Below, piece after piece: positions 56,143 to 63,880 of a stretch of 64,000 nt of DNA. Numbering within the stretch: the first letter of the stretch is position 1; every line of letters starts with the position of its first letter. The notes under the pieces are model-generated. The model did not search any database. It saw only the letters and a program-made list of their open reading frames with translations, and had not been told where the DNA came from. The DNA is taken from the NCBI RefSeq assembly GCF_009711225.1, contig NZ_WMIE01000008.1:109514-173513 (forward strand), in the 5' to 3' direction. This DNA comes from Paracoccus aestuariivivens. GTDB lineage: Bacteria; Pseudomonadota; Alphaproteobacteria; Rhodobacterales; Rhodobacteraceae. The position numbers and the translations under genes are program-made.

Positions 56143-57542
56143 AAGACGGCAGGCGGCTATCAGTCACCTGGTCTGTGCTTTTGTGGTTACTTGTGCCATT
56201 GAGCCTCGTTGTGCTGGCGTTTCTGGCCGAAGCCTGGGTGAACGCCCGCCGCGCGACTGAACGTCTCTACGACCAGATGCTTGTGGCCTCGGCGATCAGC
56301 ATTTCAGAAGCAGTTGACCGCACCTATGGGGATTTGGTCGAAGATGAGATCATCTCGCTCTTGCGCAACACTACGCAAGAGAGGATCTACTACCGCATTA
56401 TTGGACCCAGTCGCTCCTACTTGACCGGATACGAAGATTTTCATCCTCCGGGCGACGAGACGGCGCTGGAGCCCGGCGTGCCGCGCATTAGCGATATGGA
56501 GTATCGCGGCCAGCGCCTGCGGGCGGTATCGCTACGCTTTTACGGCGCGGATGCACTGGTGCCGGACTGGATTACTGTTCATGTGGGCATGACCCGGAAC
56601 GAGCGCGACGCAGCCATGCTTGCCACGGTTGCGTCATCGGCTGTGCGGCTGGGCTTGTTGCTTGTTGGTGCGGCGGGATTAGCGTTCATCGCGGTGCGCC
56701 GCGGTCTGCGTTCGCTTTTGCAGTTTCGAGACCAGATCGACATGCGCTCGGCGACCGACTTGTCACCTATCCGTGCCATGCTGCCGAGTGACCTTCGTTC
56801 AATCGGAACGGCTTTGAACACGCTGGTTTCCCGCCTCAGGCAGGCGATAGAGCATGAGCGCGAATTTATTGACAATGCCAGTCACCAGCTTCGCTCGCCG
56901 CTGACCTCACTTCAACTGCGCGCCCAGCTCCTACAGCGCGATGTGCCCGACGGTCCTATCCGTAATCGAGTTTCGGCGCTAGTCGAGGATACCCGATCTC
57001 TGGCCCGACTTGCGGAACAGCTCCTGATCTACAGTCGGAACGAAGCCGATATGTTTGGGGCTGAATTCGCCAGCTTCGATCTCGTTGCTTTAGTCGAGCG
57101 TATGGTGCCCGAGCTATTGATGATGAACGAACGGCAGCGGTGTGACATTGGGTTTTCTCTGCCACCTGAACCGGCCTTCGTTCAGGGTGCTGAATCCATG
57201 TGCCGTGAAATCGTGCTAAATTTGGTAGACAACGCCATGCGTCATGGGGGTGTGGGTACTGTAATTGATGTAGCTGTTGTGCGGAGGGAGACCGAGGTCG
57301 AGCTGGCAGTGACAGACGACGGACCAGGCATCCCCCCACAGGAGCGGCTGAATATTTTCAGGCGCTTCCAGCGCGGTGCGGACGCGGGCGCGGGTGGAAC
57401 TGGCTTAGGTCTTGCTATCGTTCGCCAGATTGCTGAACAGTTTGGAGCAAGAATCGATCTTCAATCTCGACCGGAACATGAAAAGACCCGCTTTGGCGTG
57501 ATTTTTATAGCCATACGTGCGGGGGCGACGGGGTCTAGGTGA
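56139..57542 (+). CDS. tctE: Sensor histidine kinase TctE
   Basis: This is a 467-residue membrane kinase. An N-terminal helix (about 10-34), a periplasmic sensor domain of the 2CSK_N type (about 35-165, 'ASAISISEAVDRTYGDLVEDE') and a second helix (about 168-187) lead into a HisKA domain with H249 in 'FIDNASHQLRSPLTSL'. The ATPase domain has N-box 'EIVLNLVDNAMRHG', G1 'VTDDGPGIP' and G2 'GGTGLGLAIVRQ'. It starts within the tctD stop (ATGA). It probably senses the imported acid in the periplasm. Confidence 0.93.
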   Translation: MKDGRRLSVTWSVLLWLLVPLSLVVLAFLAEAWVNARRATERLYDQMLVASAISISEAVDRTYGDLVEDEIISLLRNTTQERIYYRIIGPSRSYLTGYEDFHPPGDETALEPGVPRISDMEYRGQRLRAVSLRFYGADALVPDWITVHVGMTRNERDAAMLATVASSAVRLGLLLVGAAGLAFIAVRRGLRSLLQFRDQIDMRSATDLSPIRAMLPSDLRSIGTALNTLVSRLRQAIEHEREFIDNASHQLRSPLTSLQLRAQLLQRDVPDGPIRNRVSALVEDTRSLARLAEQLLIYSRNEADMFGAEFASFDLVALVERMVPELLMMNERQRCDIGFSLPPEPAFVQGAESMCREIVLNLVDNAMRHGGVGTVIDVAVVRRETEVELAVTDDGPGIPPQERLNIFRRFQRGADAGAGGTGLGLAIVRQIAEQFGARIDLQSRPEHEKTRFGVIFIAIRAGATGSR

Positions 57543-57959
57543 CAAGCATTTCAATCCTGCGGTGACGGGCAAAATCTGAAAACAACTATACTGCCTGTAG
57601 CGTGATCCTTGCGGATTCGTGCCAGGGTTATGACCGCCGGACCGAAGGAAGCATTCGATTTGCAGAAGTATTCTGAGTGCTTCTTGCTATGGCTACGGAA
57701 TCAAACAGAGCGATGGACGATACTGATCACGTGTATGGCCTAGTCATCTTGCGCAAAAGGAAAGGCTGCACGAACTTTGTGGTTCCCACAGTCCCATGCG
57801 TGGCGCCCTAAGATCCGGCAGATTATTCTGATTAAATTTTAAGCGATCAATATTGATCCATAGTGAAATCGCATTTGAAACATTGCTTGCGGCTATTTGA
57901 TATCGGCCGTCGGTGATGGTTGAAACGGGCGAATAACCACACACCAACGGGAGAAGATC
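57543..57959. other. Intergenic region with the probable TRAP operon promoter
   Basis: About 417 bases without a convincing gene. It is more AT-rich than its surroundings and contains the palindrome listed separately. GGGAGAAG at its right edge is the dctP ribosome-binding site. A minus frame at 57744-57947 has no ribosome-binding site and is rejected. Confidence 0.6.
57845..57858. promoter_or_regulatory. 14-bp palindrome, putative operator
   Basis: GATCAATATTGATC is a perfect palindrome 101 bases upstream of dctP. It fits a dimeric repressor or activator site; the cognate protein is not shown by the sequence. Confidence 0.5.
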
Positions 57960-58952
57960 ATGTCAGATTCGAGCGCCTTTCGTGCCGGTTGCGTTGCGGC
58001 AATGCTGTCCGCTACCGCCATCTGTCTTGCGGGACCGGCGGCGGCACAAACAACGATCCGCATTGGCCACGTTCTTGCTGACGGGCATAGTTGGAACGTC
58101 GCAGCTCAGGGTTTTGCCAAGGAAGTTGGTGAAAAGACCGCAGGCCGCGTCAATATTGAAGTCTTCCCCGGTGGCCAGCTCGGCAACGAAAAGGACATGA
58201 TCGAAGGGTTGCAGTTTGGTGCAGTGCAGGGCGGCATTATTGGGGCAGGGTCCTTCCAGAACATCGAGCCCAAGCTTGGCATCATTGAGATGCCCTATGC
58301 ATGGGCGTCGCGCGAGAAGGCCTTTGCGGCACTGGATGGCGAACTTGGCACTGCTTTGGCGGGGCTGCTCGAAGACAAAAACATCAAGGTACTTGCATGG
58401 TGGGAAAATGGCTACCGCAACGTGACCAACTCGAAGCGGCCCGTCGTAGTCCCGGCTGACCTTGAAGGGCTCAAGATTCGCGTTACGCCAGACAAAGTTC
58501 GTCTGGAGACGTTCGAGGTGATGGGCGCACAACCCGCTCCGCTCGCATTCGGTGAGCTTTACTCGGCGCTTCAGCAGGGCGTCTTCGATGCTCAGGAAAA
58601 TCCGCTGTCGATCATCTGGTCCTCGTCCTTCTTCGAGGTTCAGAAATACGTCTCGAACACCCAGCACGTTTGGGGCGCAGCCTCGCTGGTGTTGTCGAAA
58701 CCGGTCTGGGACAAGATCTCGCCCGAAGATCAGCAGATCGTCGAAGCCGCTGCCCACGAATGGGGCGAAAAGCAGCGCCAGATGGTCGCGGATTCAGATG
58801 CAGAGATGATCGCCAAGCTCAAGGAAAAGGGCATGGAGTTCAACGATGTCGACAAGGCTGCCTTCGAGGCTGCCGTTAAGCCCGTCTGGGACGCGAACTC
58901 GGCCGTGTTCGGCGAAGACCTGATGGCACTGATGGAGAAATATCGCCAATGA
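57960..58952 (+). CDS. dctP: TRAP transporter substrate-binding protein DctP
   Basis: This 330-residue periplasmic protein has a signal peptide (about 1-29, ending 'GPAAAQ'). The DctP fold follows: 'IRIGHVLADGHSWNVAAQGFAKEVGEKTAGRVNIEVFPGGQLGNEKDMIEG', then 'GLKIRVTPDKVRLETFEVMGAQPAPLAFGELYSALQQGVFDAQENP'. The Arg in 'LKIRV' is the conserved residue that binds a substrate carboxylate, so the ligand is an organic acid. It leads a five-gene operon and overlaps the cupin gene by 4 bases. Confidence 0.94.
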   Translation: MSDSSAFRAGCVAAMLSATAICLAGPAAAQTTIRIGHVLADGHSWNVAAQGFAKEVGEKTAGRVNIEVFPGGQLGNEKDMIEGLQFGAVQGGIIGAGSFQNIEPKLGIIEMPYAWASREKAFAALDGELGTALAGLLEDKNIKVLAWWENGYRNVTNSKRPVVVPADLEGLKIRVTPDKVRLETFEVMGAQPAPLAFGELYSALQQGVFDAQENPLSIIWSSSFFEVQKYVSNTQHVWGAASLVLSKPVWDKISPEDQQIVEAAAHEWGEKQRQMVADSDAEMIAKLKEKGMEFNDVDKAAFEAAVKPVWDANSAVFGEDLMALMEKYRQ

Positions 58953-59326
58953 GTCAGCGCTTGCCCGAACTTCGTCAGCTCGAACAAGTCGAGCCTATCC
59001 AGCTATACGACTTCAGCCAGAAGGTTCTGTTCTCACCAAAGGAACGGGGCGAGGGGTTCATCAAGCTATCGGTAACGACGGGCAAAAAGGGCGCGCGCAG
59101 CGTGCCCCATGCCCATCCCCGAGACGAGGTGACACTCACGCTGAAAGGCGAGGCCGTGCTGCGCGCAGGCGGGCAGGAGTATTTCATGACCGAGGGGAGT
59201 GCGCTGCGCCTTCCCCCCGGTGTCGTGCATGAGGTCGAGGTCCTGTCGGACGAGTGGGTCGTCGTTGCTGCTTATTGCGACGAATGCCAGCTCTGTGTCC
59301 CGCTGAAGGGAAAGGGCAAAGAATGA
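58949..59326 (+). CDS. Small cupin-domain protein
   Basis: This 125-residue single-domain cupin has metal-binding motif 1 as 'SVPHAHPRDEVTLTLKGEAVLRAGG' (H-x-H, Glu) and motif 2 as 'ALRLPPGVVHEVEVLSDEWVVV' with the last His. The C-terminus has 'YCDECQLCVP', with three cysteines (CxxCxxC spacing), unusual for a plain cupin. It lies between dctP and dctQ with ATGA overlaps on both sides, so it is made with the transporter. It may act on, isomerise or sense the imported compound. No signal peptide, hence cytoplasmic. Confidence 0.85.
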   Translation: MSQRLPELRQLEQVEPIQLYDFSQKVLFSPKERGEGFIKLSVTTGKKGARSVPHAHPRDEVTLTLKGEAVLRAGGQEYFMTEGSALRLPPGVVHEVEVLSDEWVVVAAYCDECQLCVPLKGKGKE

Positions 59327-59778
59327 AACGTCTTTCTGAAAGGTTGGATTGGTTCGCGCGCAGTCTTGGCGGAATCGGCGTCGCCGCATTGGCCGTGATT
59401 GTCGCATGGGTTGTCTTTTCGCGTTATGCGCTGGGTGTGACGCCCCGTTGGTCCGAAGAATTGCCACGACTTATTCTTGTCTGGGTGACATTCATCGGCA
59501 TCATCTCGGGATTCGCGCGCGGCTCGCATTTTGAGGCCGGGATCACCGACCTGATCGTTCGACCCGGCAGGTTCCGCGAAGCCATTCGCCGTCTGGCCAC
59601 TTTGGCGAGCGTCATCTTTTTGATCGTGCTGTTGGTGACCGGCTGGCAGATTACCGGCTTCACTTGGCACCATGCGACAACGGCCCTGAACCTGCCCGGC
59701 GGGCTTTTCTACCTGTGTCTTCCTGTTGGTGCGGCGCTGTCGCTGATCGCGATTTTCTCTGGAAGGATCGGCAAGTGA
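59323..59778 (+). CDS. dctQ: TRAP transporter small permease DctQ
   Basis: This 151-residue protein has four transmembrane helices. The family pattern is 'RYALGVTPRWSEELPRLILVWVTFIGIISGFARGSHFEAGITDLI'. I chose the ATG at 59323 because it overlaps the cupin stop (ATGA) and precedes the first helix. Its stop overlaps the dctM GTG (GTGA). Confidence 0.92.
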   Translation: MKRLSERLDWFARSLGGIGVAALAVIVAWVVFSRYALGVTPRWSEELPRLILVWVTFIGIISGFARGSHFEAGITDLIVRPGRFREAIRRLATLASVIFLIVLLVTGWQITGFTWHHATTALNLPGGLFYLCLPVGAALSLIAIFSGRIGK

Positions 59779-61055
59779 GCTTCGAACTTGCGCTTTTGCT
59801 TGGGGCCTTTGTGTTCCTTGTCCTGATTGATGCGCCCATCGCCGTCGCGTTGGGGCTGGCCTCGGTGCTGTATCTATTTGTGGCCGATCTGGCGCCGATG
59901 ATGATCGTCGCGCAGAGGATGATCGCCGGAATTGACAGCTTTACCCTGCTTGCCATTCCGCTTTTCCTGTTGGCAGGCATGCTGATGGTCCAAGGCGGGT
60001 TGGCTCCGCGGATCGTGAACCTGTTTGCCGCTATGGTTGGGCGCAGTACGGGCGGTCTTGCCATCGTGATGATTGCGGCCTGCATGCTGTTCGGTTCGCT
60101 CTCGGGGTCGGGTGTGGCTGACGTTGTCGCGATCGGAACGATGATGTTGCCTTCGATGCGCGAGCGTGGCTATCACCCTGGCTTTTCGTCGGCCGCCTTG
60201 GGATGTGCTGGCTCATTGGGGACAGTCATTCCGCCGTCGATTGTCCTGATCGTCTACGGCACGGCAACGAACACCTCGATCGGCCAACTTTTCATCGGGG
60301 CCATCATTCCCGGTTTGTTGTTGGGCCTGGCACTTATGGTCGTGGCGTGGTGGATTTCGCGGCGCAATGGCTGGCGTGGCGGCGAACCCGTGACCGGTGC
60401 CGCGATCGGTCAGGCGTTCGTAGCAGCAATTCCTGCGCTAATCGCACCGTTGATCATCGTTGGAGGCATTCGCGCTGGAATTTTCACGCCGACCGAAGCG
60501 GCGGGCGCAGGCGTGGTTTATGCCTTGATCGTCGGTGGTCTGTTCTATCGCAGCCTGACCTGGGATGGGATCAAAAGCATGTTGCGAGATACGACCGAGA
60601 TGACCGGCTCCATTCTGCTGGTGATTGCCTCGGCATCGGTCTTTGGCTGGATTCTTGCCGCCGAACAGGTCCCGCAACTCGCCGTCAATGGCATCCTTGC
60701 GATGACGGACAGTGCGACGATTGCCGTTCTTCTGATCATGCTGATTGTTCTGATACTTGGCACCTTCATGGAATCACTTGCGATTATCCTGATCCTCGCC
60801 CCGGTTTTCGTGCCTGTGCTCGGCGCCTATCATATCGATCCGGTCTATTTCGGCATCCTGCTTTGCGTCAACCTTGCCATCGGGGCGAATACGCCGCCGC
60901 TCGGCATTGACCTGATGGCTGCCTGTCGGACTGCTGGCATCCCGATGTCCGCATCCTTCCGTTACCTGCTGCCCTTCCTTGGCGCGATGGTCGCGGTTCT
61001 CGTGCTGTTGGTCATCTTCCCCCAGATCATCACCGCCGTAACCGGCACCTCCTGA
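59775..61055 (+). CDS. dctM: TRAP transporter large permease DctM
   Basis: This 426-residue protein has about 12 transmembrane helices. It has the characteristic 'LFLLAGMLMVQGGLAPRIVNLFAAMVGRSTGGLAIVMIAACMLFGSLSGSGVADVVAIGTMMLP' and 'CAGSLGTVIPPSIVLIVYG', and later 'GTFMESLAIILILAPVFVPV' and 'LAIGANTPPLGIDLM'. It uses a Na+ gradient for uptake in related systems. The start is GTG 59775, which overlaps the dctQ stop and has GGAAGGAT upstream; an earlier ATG inside dctQ is rejected. Confidence 0.94.
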   Translation: MSFELALLLGAFVFLVLIDAPIAVALGLASVLYLFVADLAPMMIVAQRMIAGIDSFTLLAIPLFLLAGMLMVQGGLAPRIVNLFAAMVGRSTGGLAIVMIAACMLFGSLSGSGVADVVAIGTMMLPSMRERGYHPGFSSAALGCAGSLGTVIPPSIVLIVYGTATNTSIGQLFIGAIIPGLLLGLALMVVAWWISRRNGWRGGEPVTGAAIGQAFVAAIPALIAPLIIVGGIRAGIFTPTEAAGAGVVYALIVGGLFYRSLTWDGIKSMLRDTTEMTGSILLVIASASVFGWILAAEQVPQLAVNGILAMTDSATIAVLLIMLIVLILGTFMESLAIILILAPVFVPVLGAYHIDPVYFGILLCVNLAIGANTPPLGIDLMAACRTAGIPMSASFRYLLPFLGAMVAVLVLLVIFPQIITAVTGTS

Positions 61056-61090
61056 TCTGACCTGAAAACAAAGTACTAAGAGGTAACGAA

Positions 61091-62335
61091 ATGGGTTTCT
61101 CTGCAGAGACTCGTGTGGATCTTGCACGCTTTTGGTCCACGATCGAACGCTCGGCCGATATAGGGCAGGGCCGCCCTGGAGGCTTGGCACGTCTGACACT
61201 GACGGATTCTGATAAGGAGATCCGCGATCAATTCGTCGCATGGTGCCAGGACGCCGGGTTGAGCGTCGAGATCGACGAGATGGGCAACATCTTTGGCCGG
61301 CGGTCGGGGCTGGACGACAGTTTGGCCCCGATCCTGATCGGCAGCCATCTCGACACGCAGATCAATGGAGGACGCTTCGACGGTATTGCGGGCGTTCTTG
61401 CCGGTCTCGAACTGGTGCGCAGCCTGAATGACGCGGGCCATGTCACGCGTCGTCCGATCGTCATCGTGGACTGGACCAACGAAGAGGGGGCACGCTTCTC
61501 GCCGCCGATGGTCGCCTCGGGCGTTTTTGTCGGAAGCTATGGGGTCGACTGGGCGCATGACCTGATCGCAGATGATGGTGCTCGGTTCGGTTCCGAGCTT
61601 GAACGGATCGGCTATCGCGGCGACCTGCCTTGCAAGGCAGGTGACATAGACGCCTACTTCGAACTTCATATCGAGCAAGGCCCGATCCTTGATGCTGAAG
61701 GGCGCGAAGTTGGTGTCGTCACCGGCGGCTATCCCAGCTACGGCATGCGGGTCATGTTCAAGGGGAAAACCGCTCACACCGGTCCGACCCCGATGGACCT
61801 GCGTCACAACGCCCTGATTGCAGGTGCGCGCTGGCTGACGGCGGTGGACGATATCGGTTGGGAGTTTGCCGTGCATGATGGCAAGGCCACCGGTTCGCGT
61901 TTGGCGGCTTGGCCTAACAAGCCGGGCATCTTGTCGGAATCTGCACAATGCGTGGCGGATGTCCGCCACCCTGATCCGATTACCGCGCGGGTCATGGCTG
62001 AGAAGATGCGTCGTGCCGCTCAATCTGCCGCGGCCATGGCCGGATGCGAGGTCGAGGTCGAGGATGAATGGACTTGGGGCGGGGATATCTTTGACGCGGA
62101 CCTGATCGGGTTGGTTCGCGACGAGGCCGTCCGTCAGGGGTGGAACTGGCGTGATATCCAGTCGCAGGCTGGGCATGATGCGTATCACATGGCCACGCAT
62201 TGTCCGACGGCGATGATCTTTACGCCCTGCAAAGGTGGGATCACCCATAATAGCGAAGAAAACTGCGACCCCGAGGACTTCCGTGCAGGGCTGAACATGC
62301 TTCTTCACGCTGTGGTACGTCGCGCGGACCGCTGA
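61091..62335 (+). CDS. M20 amidohydrolase, N-carbamoyl-L-amino acid hydrolase type
   Basis: This is a 414-residue di-zinc hydrolase of the AmaB/AllC/HyuC group, which splits N-carbamoyl or ureido C-N bonds. The metal ligands are H86 ('LIGSHLDTQINGGRFDGIAGV'), D97 in the same segment, E131/E132 ('DWTNEEGARFSPP'), H193 ('FELHIEQGPIL') and the final His in 'CKGGITHNSEE'. The dimerisation lid holds 'MFKGKTAHTGPTPMDLRHNALIAGA'. AGAGGTAACGAA precedes the ATG. It is 35 bases after dctM, so it is co-transcribed and very likely acts on the imported substrate. The exact acyl group cannot be read. Confidence 0.88.
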   Translation: MGFSAETRVDLARFWSTIERSADIGQGRPGGLARLTLTDSDKEIRDQFVAWCQDAGLSVEIDEMGNIFGRRSGLDDSLAPILIGSHLDTQINGGRFDGIAGVLAGLELVRSLNDAGHVTRRPIVIVDWTNEEGARFSPPMVASGVFVGSYGVDWAHDLIADDGARFGSELERIGYRGDLPCKAGDIDAYFELHIEQGPILDAEGREVGVVTGGYPSYGMRVMFKGKTAHTGPTPMDLRHNALIAGARWLTAVDDIGWEFAVHDGKATGSRLAAWPNKPGILSESAQCVADVRHPDPITARVMAEKMRRAAQSAAAMAGCEVEVEDEWTWGGDIFDADLIGLVRDEAVRQGWNWRDIQSQAGHDAYHMATHCPTAMIFTPCKGGITHNSEENCDPEDFRAGLNMLLHAVVRRADR

Positions 62336-62347
62336 GTTCGAACAGGT

Positions 62348-62372
62348 TGCGCGGCCCTAGAAGGGCCGCGCA
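62348..62372. terminator. Bidirectional terminator between the amidohydrolase and LysR genes
   Basis: TGCGCGGCCC pairs with GGGCCGCGCA across loop TAGAA, lying between two convergent stop codons. The stem is a perfect 10 bp. Confidence 0.75.
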
Positions 62373-62374
62373 GA

Positions 62375-63310
62375 TCAGATCATACTGGGATATAGTTGTT
62401 GTAGTTCATCGAGCAGATCGACGAATTTGCGCTCTGGGACGGTCAGGTCATCCAGTGCGCTGAAAACCAGAAAGACATCTGCTCCCAGCGGCTCTTCAGC
62501 CAACCGCACCGGCCACAATTGGCCAGTCTCGACCGCATCCGAAGCAGTAAGCGCGGGCAGGATGCCGATTCCCAAGCCGGCAATGATCATGCGCCGGATT
62601 TCGGCAAGATCGTGGCTCGATCCGCTAATCCGCCTTCCCAGACCAAGCCCGTCGCGCAGCATGATCATCGGTTCCAATCCAGGGCCTTCGGTCGCGCAGT
62701 TGAAGGTCACGAACGGCTCTTGTGCCAGCTCGCGTAGTTCAACCCTGGTCTGGCCGAACAGACGATGTTCGGCGCCGCAGTAAACACCGAACTCTTCTCG
62801 GAAGAGGTGTCGGCACTCGATGTTGAACATTGGCTTGTTTAGCAGACAAATTCCCAAACCAGCGCGGTCTTGCGCAATTTGCCTGACAGTCTCGAGAGAG
62901 TTCTGCACATTGATCCGCCAACTGATCGATGGGTGCCGCTGATGATACAGGCGCAACGCCTCGTCGATCAGGGGCGAGTGCAGGCGGCTGATGATATTCA
63001 GCCGCAACTCACCGAATTTTTCATCGTTCTGATCTTCGGCAAGTTGGCCGATACGTTCGACCCCGCGAAGGATCTCGATGCATTCCTGATAGATTTTTTC
63101 TCCACGCAAAGTTAGCGCGAAGTGACGGCTGCCACGAAACACCAGTTGGCAGCCAAGTTGTTCCTCCAACTTCTGCAGTGCGAGGCTGACAGACGGCTGG
63201 CTCATGTTCAGTCGTTTGGCCGCTCGGGTAATTCCACCTTCCTCGGCGATTGCGTGGAAGCTGCGGAATAGGTTCCAGTTGAGCTCGGCAGGAGGCGGTC
63301 GAGTTGGCAT
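62375..63310 (-). CDS. LysR-family transcriptional regulator
   Basis: This is a 311-residue regulator. The winged helix-turn-helix lies at about 12-70 ('EGGITRAAKRLNMSQPSVSLALQKLEEQLGCQLVFRGSRHFALTLRGEKIYQ'). The periplasmic-binding-like effector domain runs from about 95, with 'LRLNIISRLHSPLIDEALRLYHQRHPSISWRINV'. It is convergent with the TRAP operon, so its own promoter is at the far right. It is the nearest regulator and may respond to the operon's substrate, but no adjacent shared promoter proves it. Confidence 0.93.
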   Translation of the reverse strand: MPTRPPPAELNWNLFRSFHAIAEEGGITRAAKRLNMSQPSVSLALQKLEEQLGCQLVFRGSRHFALTLRGEKIYQECIEILRGVERIGQLAEDQNDEKFGELRLNIISRLHSPLIDEALRLYHQRHPSISWRINVQNSLETVRQIAQDRAGLGICLLNKPMFNIECRHLFREEFGVYCGAEHRLFGQTRVELRELAQEPFVTFNCATEGPGLEPMIMLRDGLGLGRRISGSSHDLAEIRRMIIAGLGIGILPALTASDAVETGQLWPVRLAEEPLGADVFLVFSALDDLTVPERKFVDLLDELQQLYPSMI

Positions 63311-63438
63311 AAGCTTCTACTGATACGATTTATGGCATCCGCGCCATCGCATCAATCTCATCTACACACAATCAGTGTCGAGTGTAGATACTTTCCGACT
63401 GAGAGAAGTGAAGTAGTCGAGAGCTACCCGCGTCGAAC
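63311..63438. promoter_or_regulatory. Upstream region of the LysR gene
   Basis: 128 bases between the LysR start and the IS3 debris, where the LysR promoter must lie. 'CTGATACGATTTATGGCATC' is a candidate AT-richer core, but no consensus box is certain. Confidence 0.35.
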
Positions 63439-63790
63439 ATGCTCTGGGTCAGCGACTTCACCTATGTCGCCACTTGGAGGGCGTTCGTCTATCTGGCATT
63501 TTCATCGACGCCTAACATCGGCTGGCGCGTCAGCACGGCGGCTCATGCGGGGTTCGTGATCGTCAACCGGCCAAAAGAATGGGGCTGGTCCATCATGGCG
63601 ATCGCGGCAGCCGGGATCTTTCCTTCCGCCATAGCGAACGGTTCGCCGAGCCTGGCATCGTACCCTCGTGGGCAGCGTGGGAGACTGTTATGAAGTACCC
63701 TGGCAAAGACGATCGACGGCCTGTTCAAAGAGGTGTTCCGGGAATTTGGACCGGTTTGCCGCTCGGCTCAGCTTCAGCATGGGGTTCATG
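63439..63790 (+). pseudogene. Decayed IS3-family transposase (OrfB core)
   Basis: The DDE integrase core survives in pieces over several frames. 'LWVSDFTYVATWRAFVYLAF' (first Asp) is in the frame at 63439. 'GLVHHGDRGS' (second Asp) and 'SERFAEPGIVPSW' are in the frame at 63579. 'GSVGDCY' and 'AKTIDGLFKE' (the last Glu region replaced) are near 63666-63735. Each matches the IS3-family order 'WVSDFTYV', 'HHSDRGSQY', 'GSVGDSYDNALAET'. Frameshifts and a deletion before the second Asp make it inactive. Confidence 0.8.
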
Positions 63791-63880
63791 TCAGGCGGCG
63801 GCTTTCAGGTTCTGGTCGGAGGTATCATAAGCCTCGGCCGGGGTCAGCAACCCGTGTGATGAGTGCGGGCGTTTGAACCG
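63791..63880 (-). pseudogene. C-terminal end of a second IS3-family OrfB
   Basis: On the minus strand the frame reads 'FKRPHSSHGLLTPAEAYDTSDQNLKAAA' then stop at 63791. 'KRPHSSHGLLTPAEAY' is the usual IS3-family OrfB terminus. Only about 28 codons remain. The upstream part is cut off exactly where the inverted-repeat-like end of the next IS begins. Confidence 0.75.

Noticed and set aside
57744..57947. 67-codon minus-strand frame upstream of dctP
   Set aside because: No ribosome-binding site, lies in the promoter region and overlaps the palindrome; nothing protein-like.
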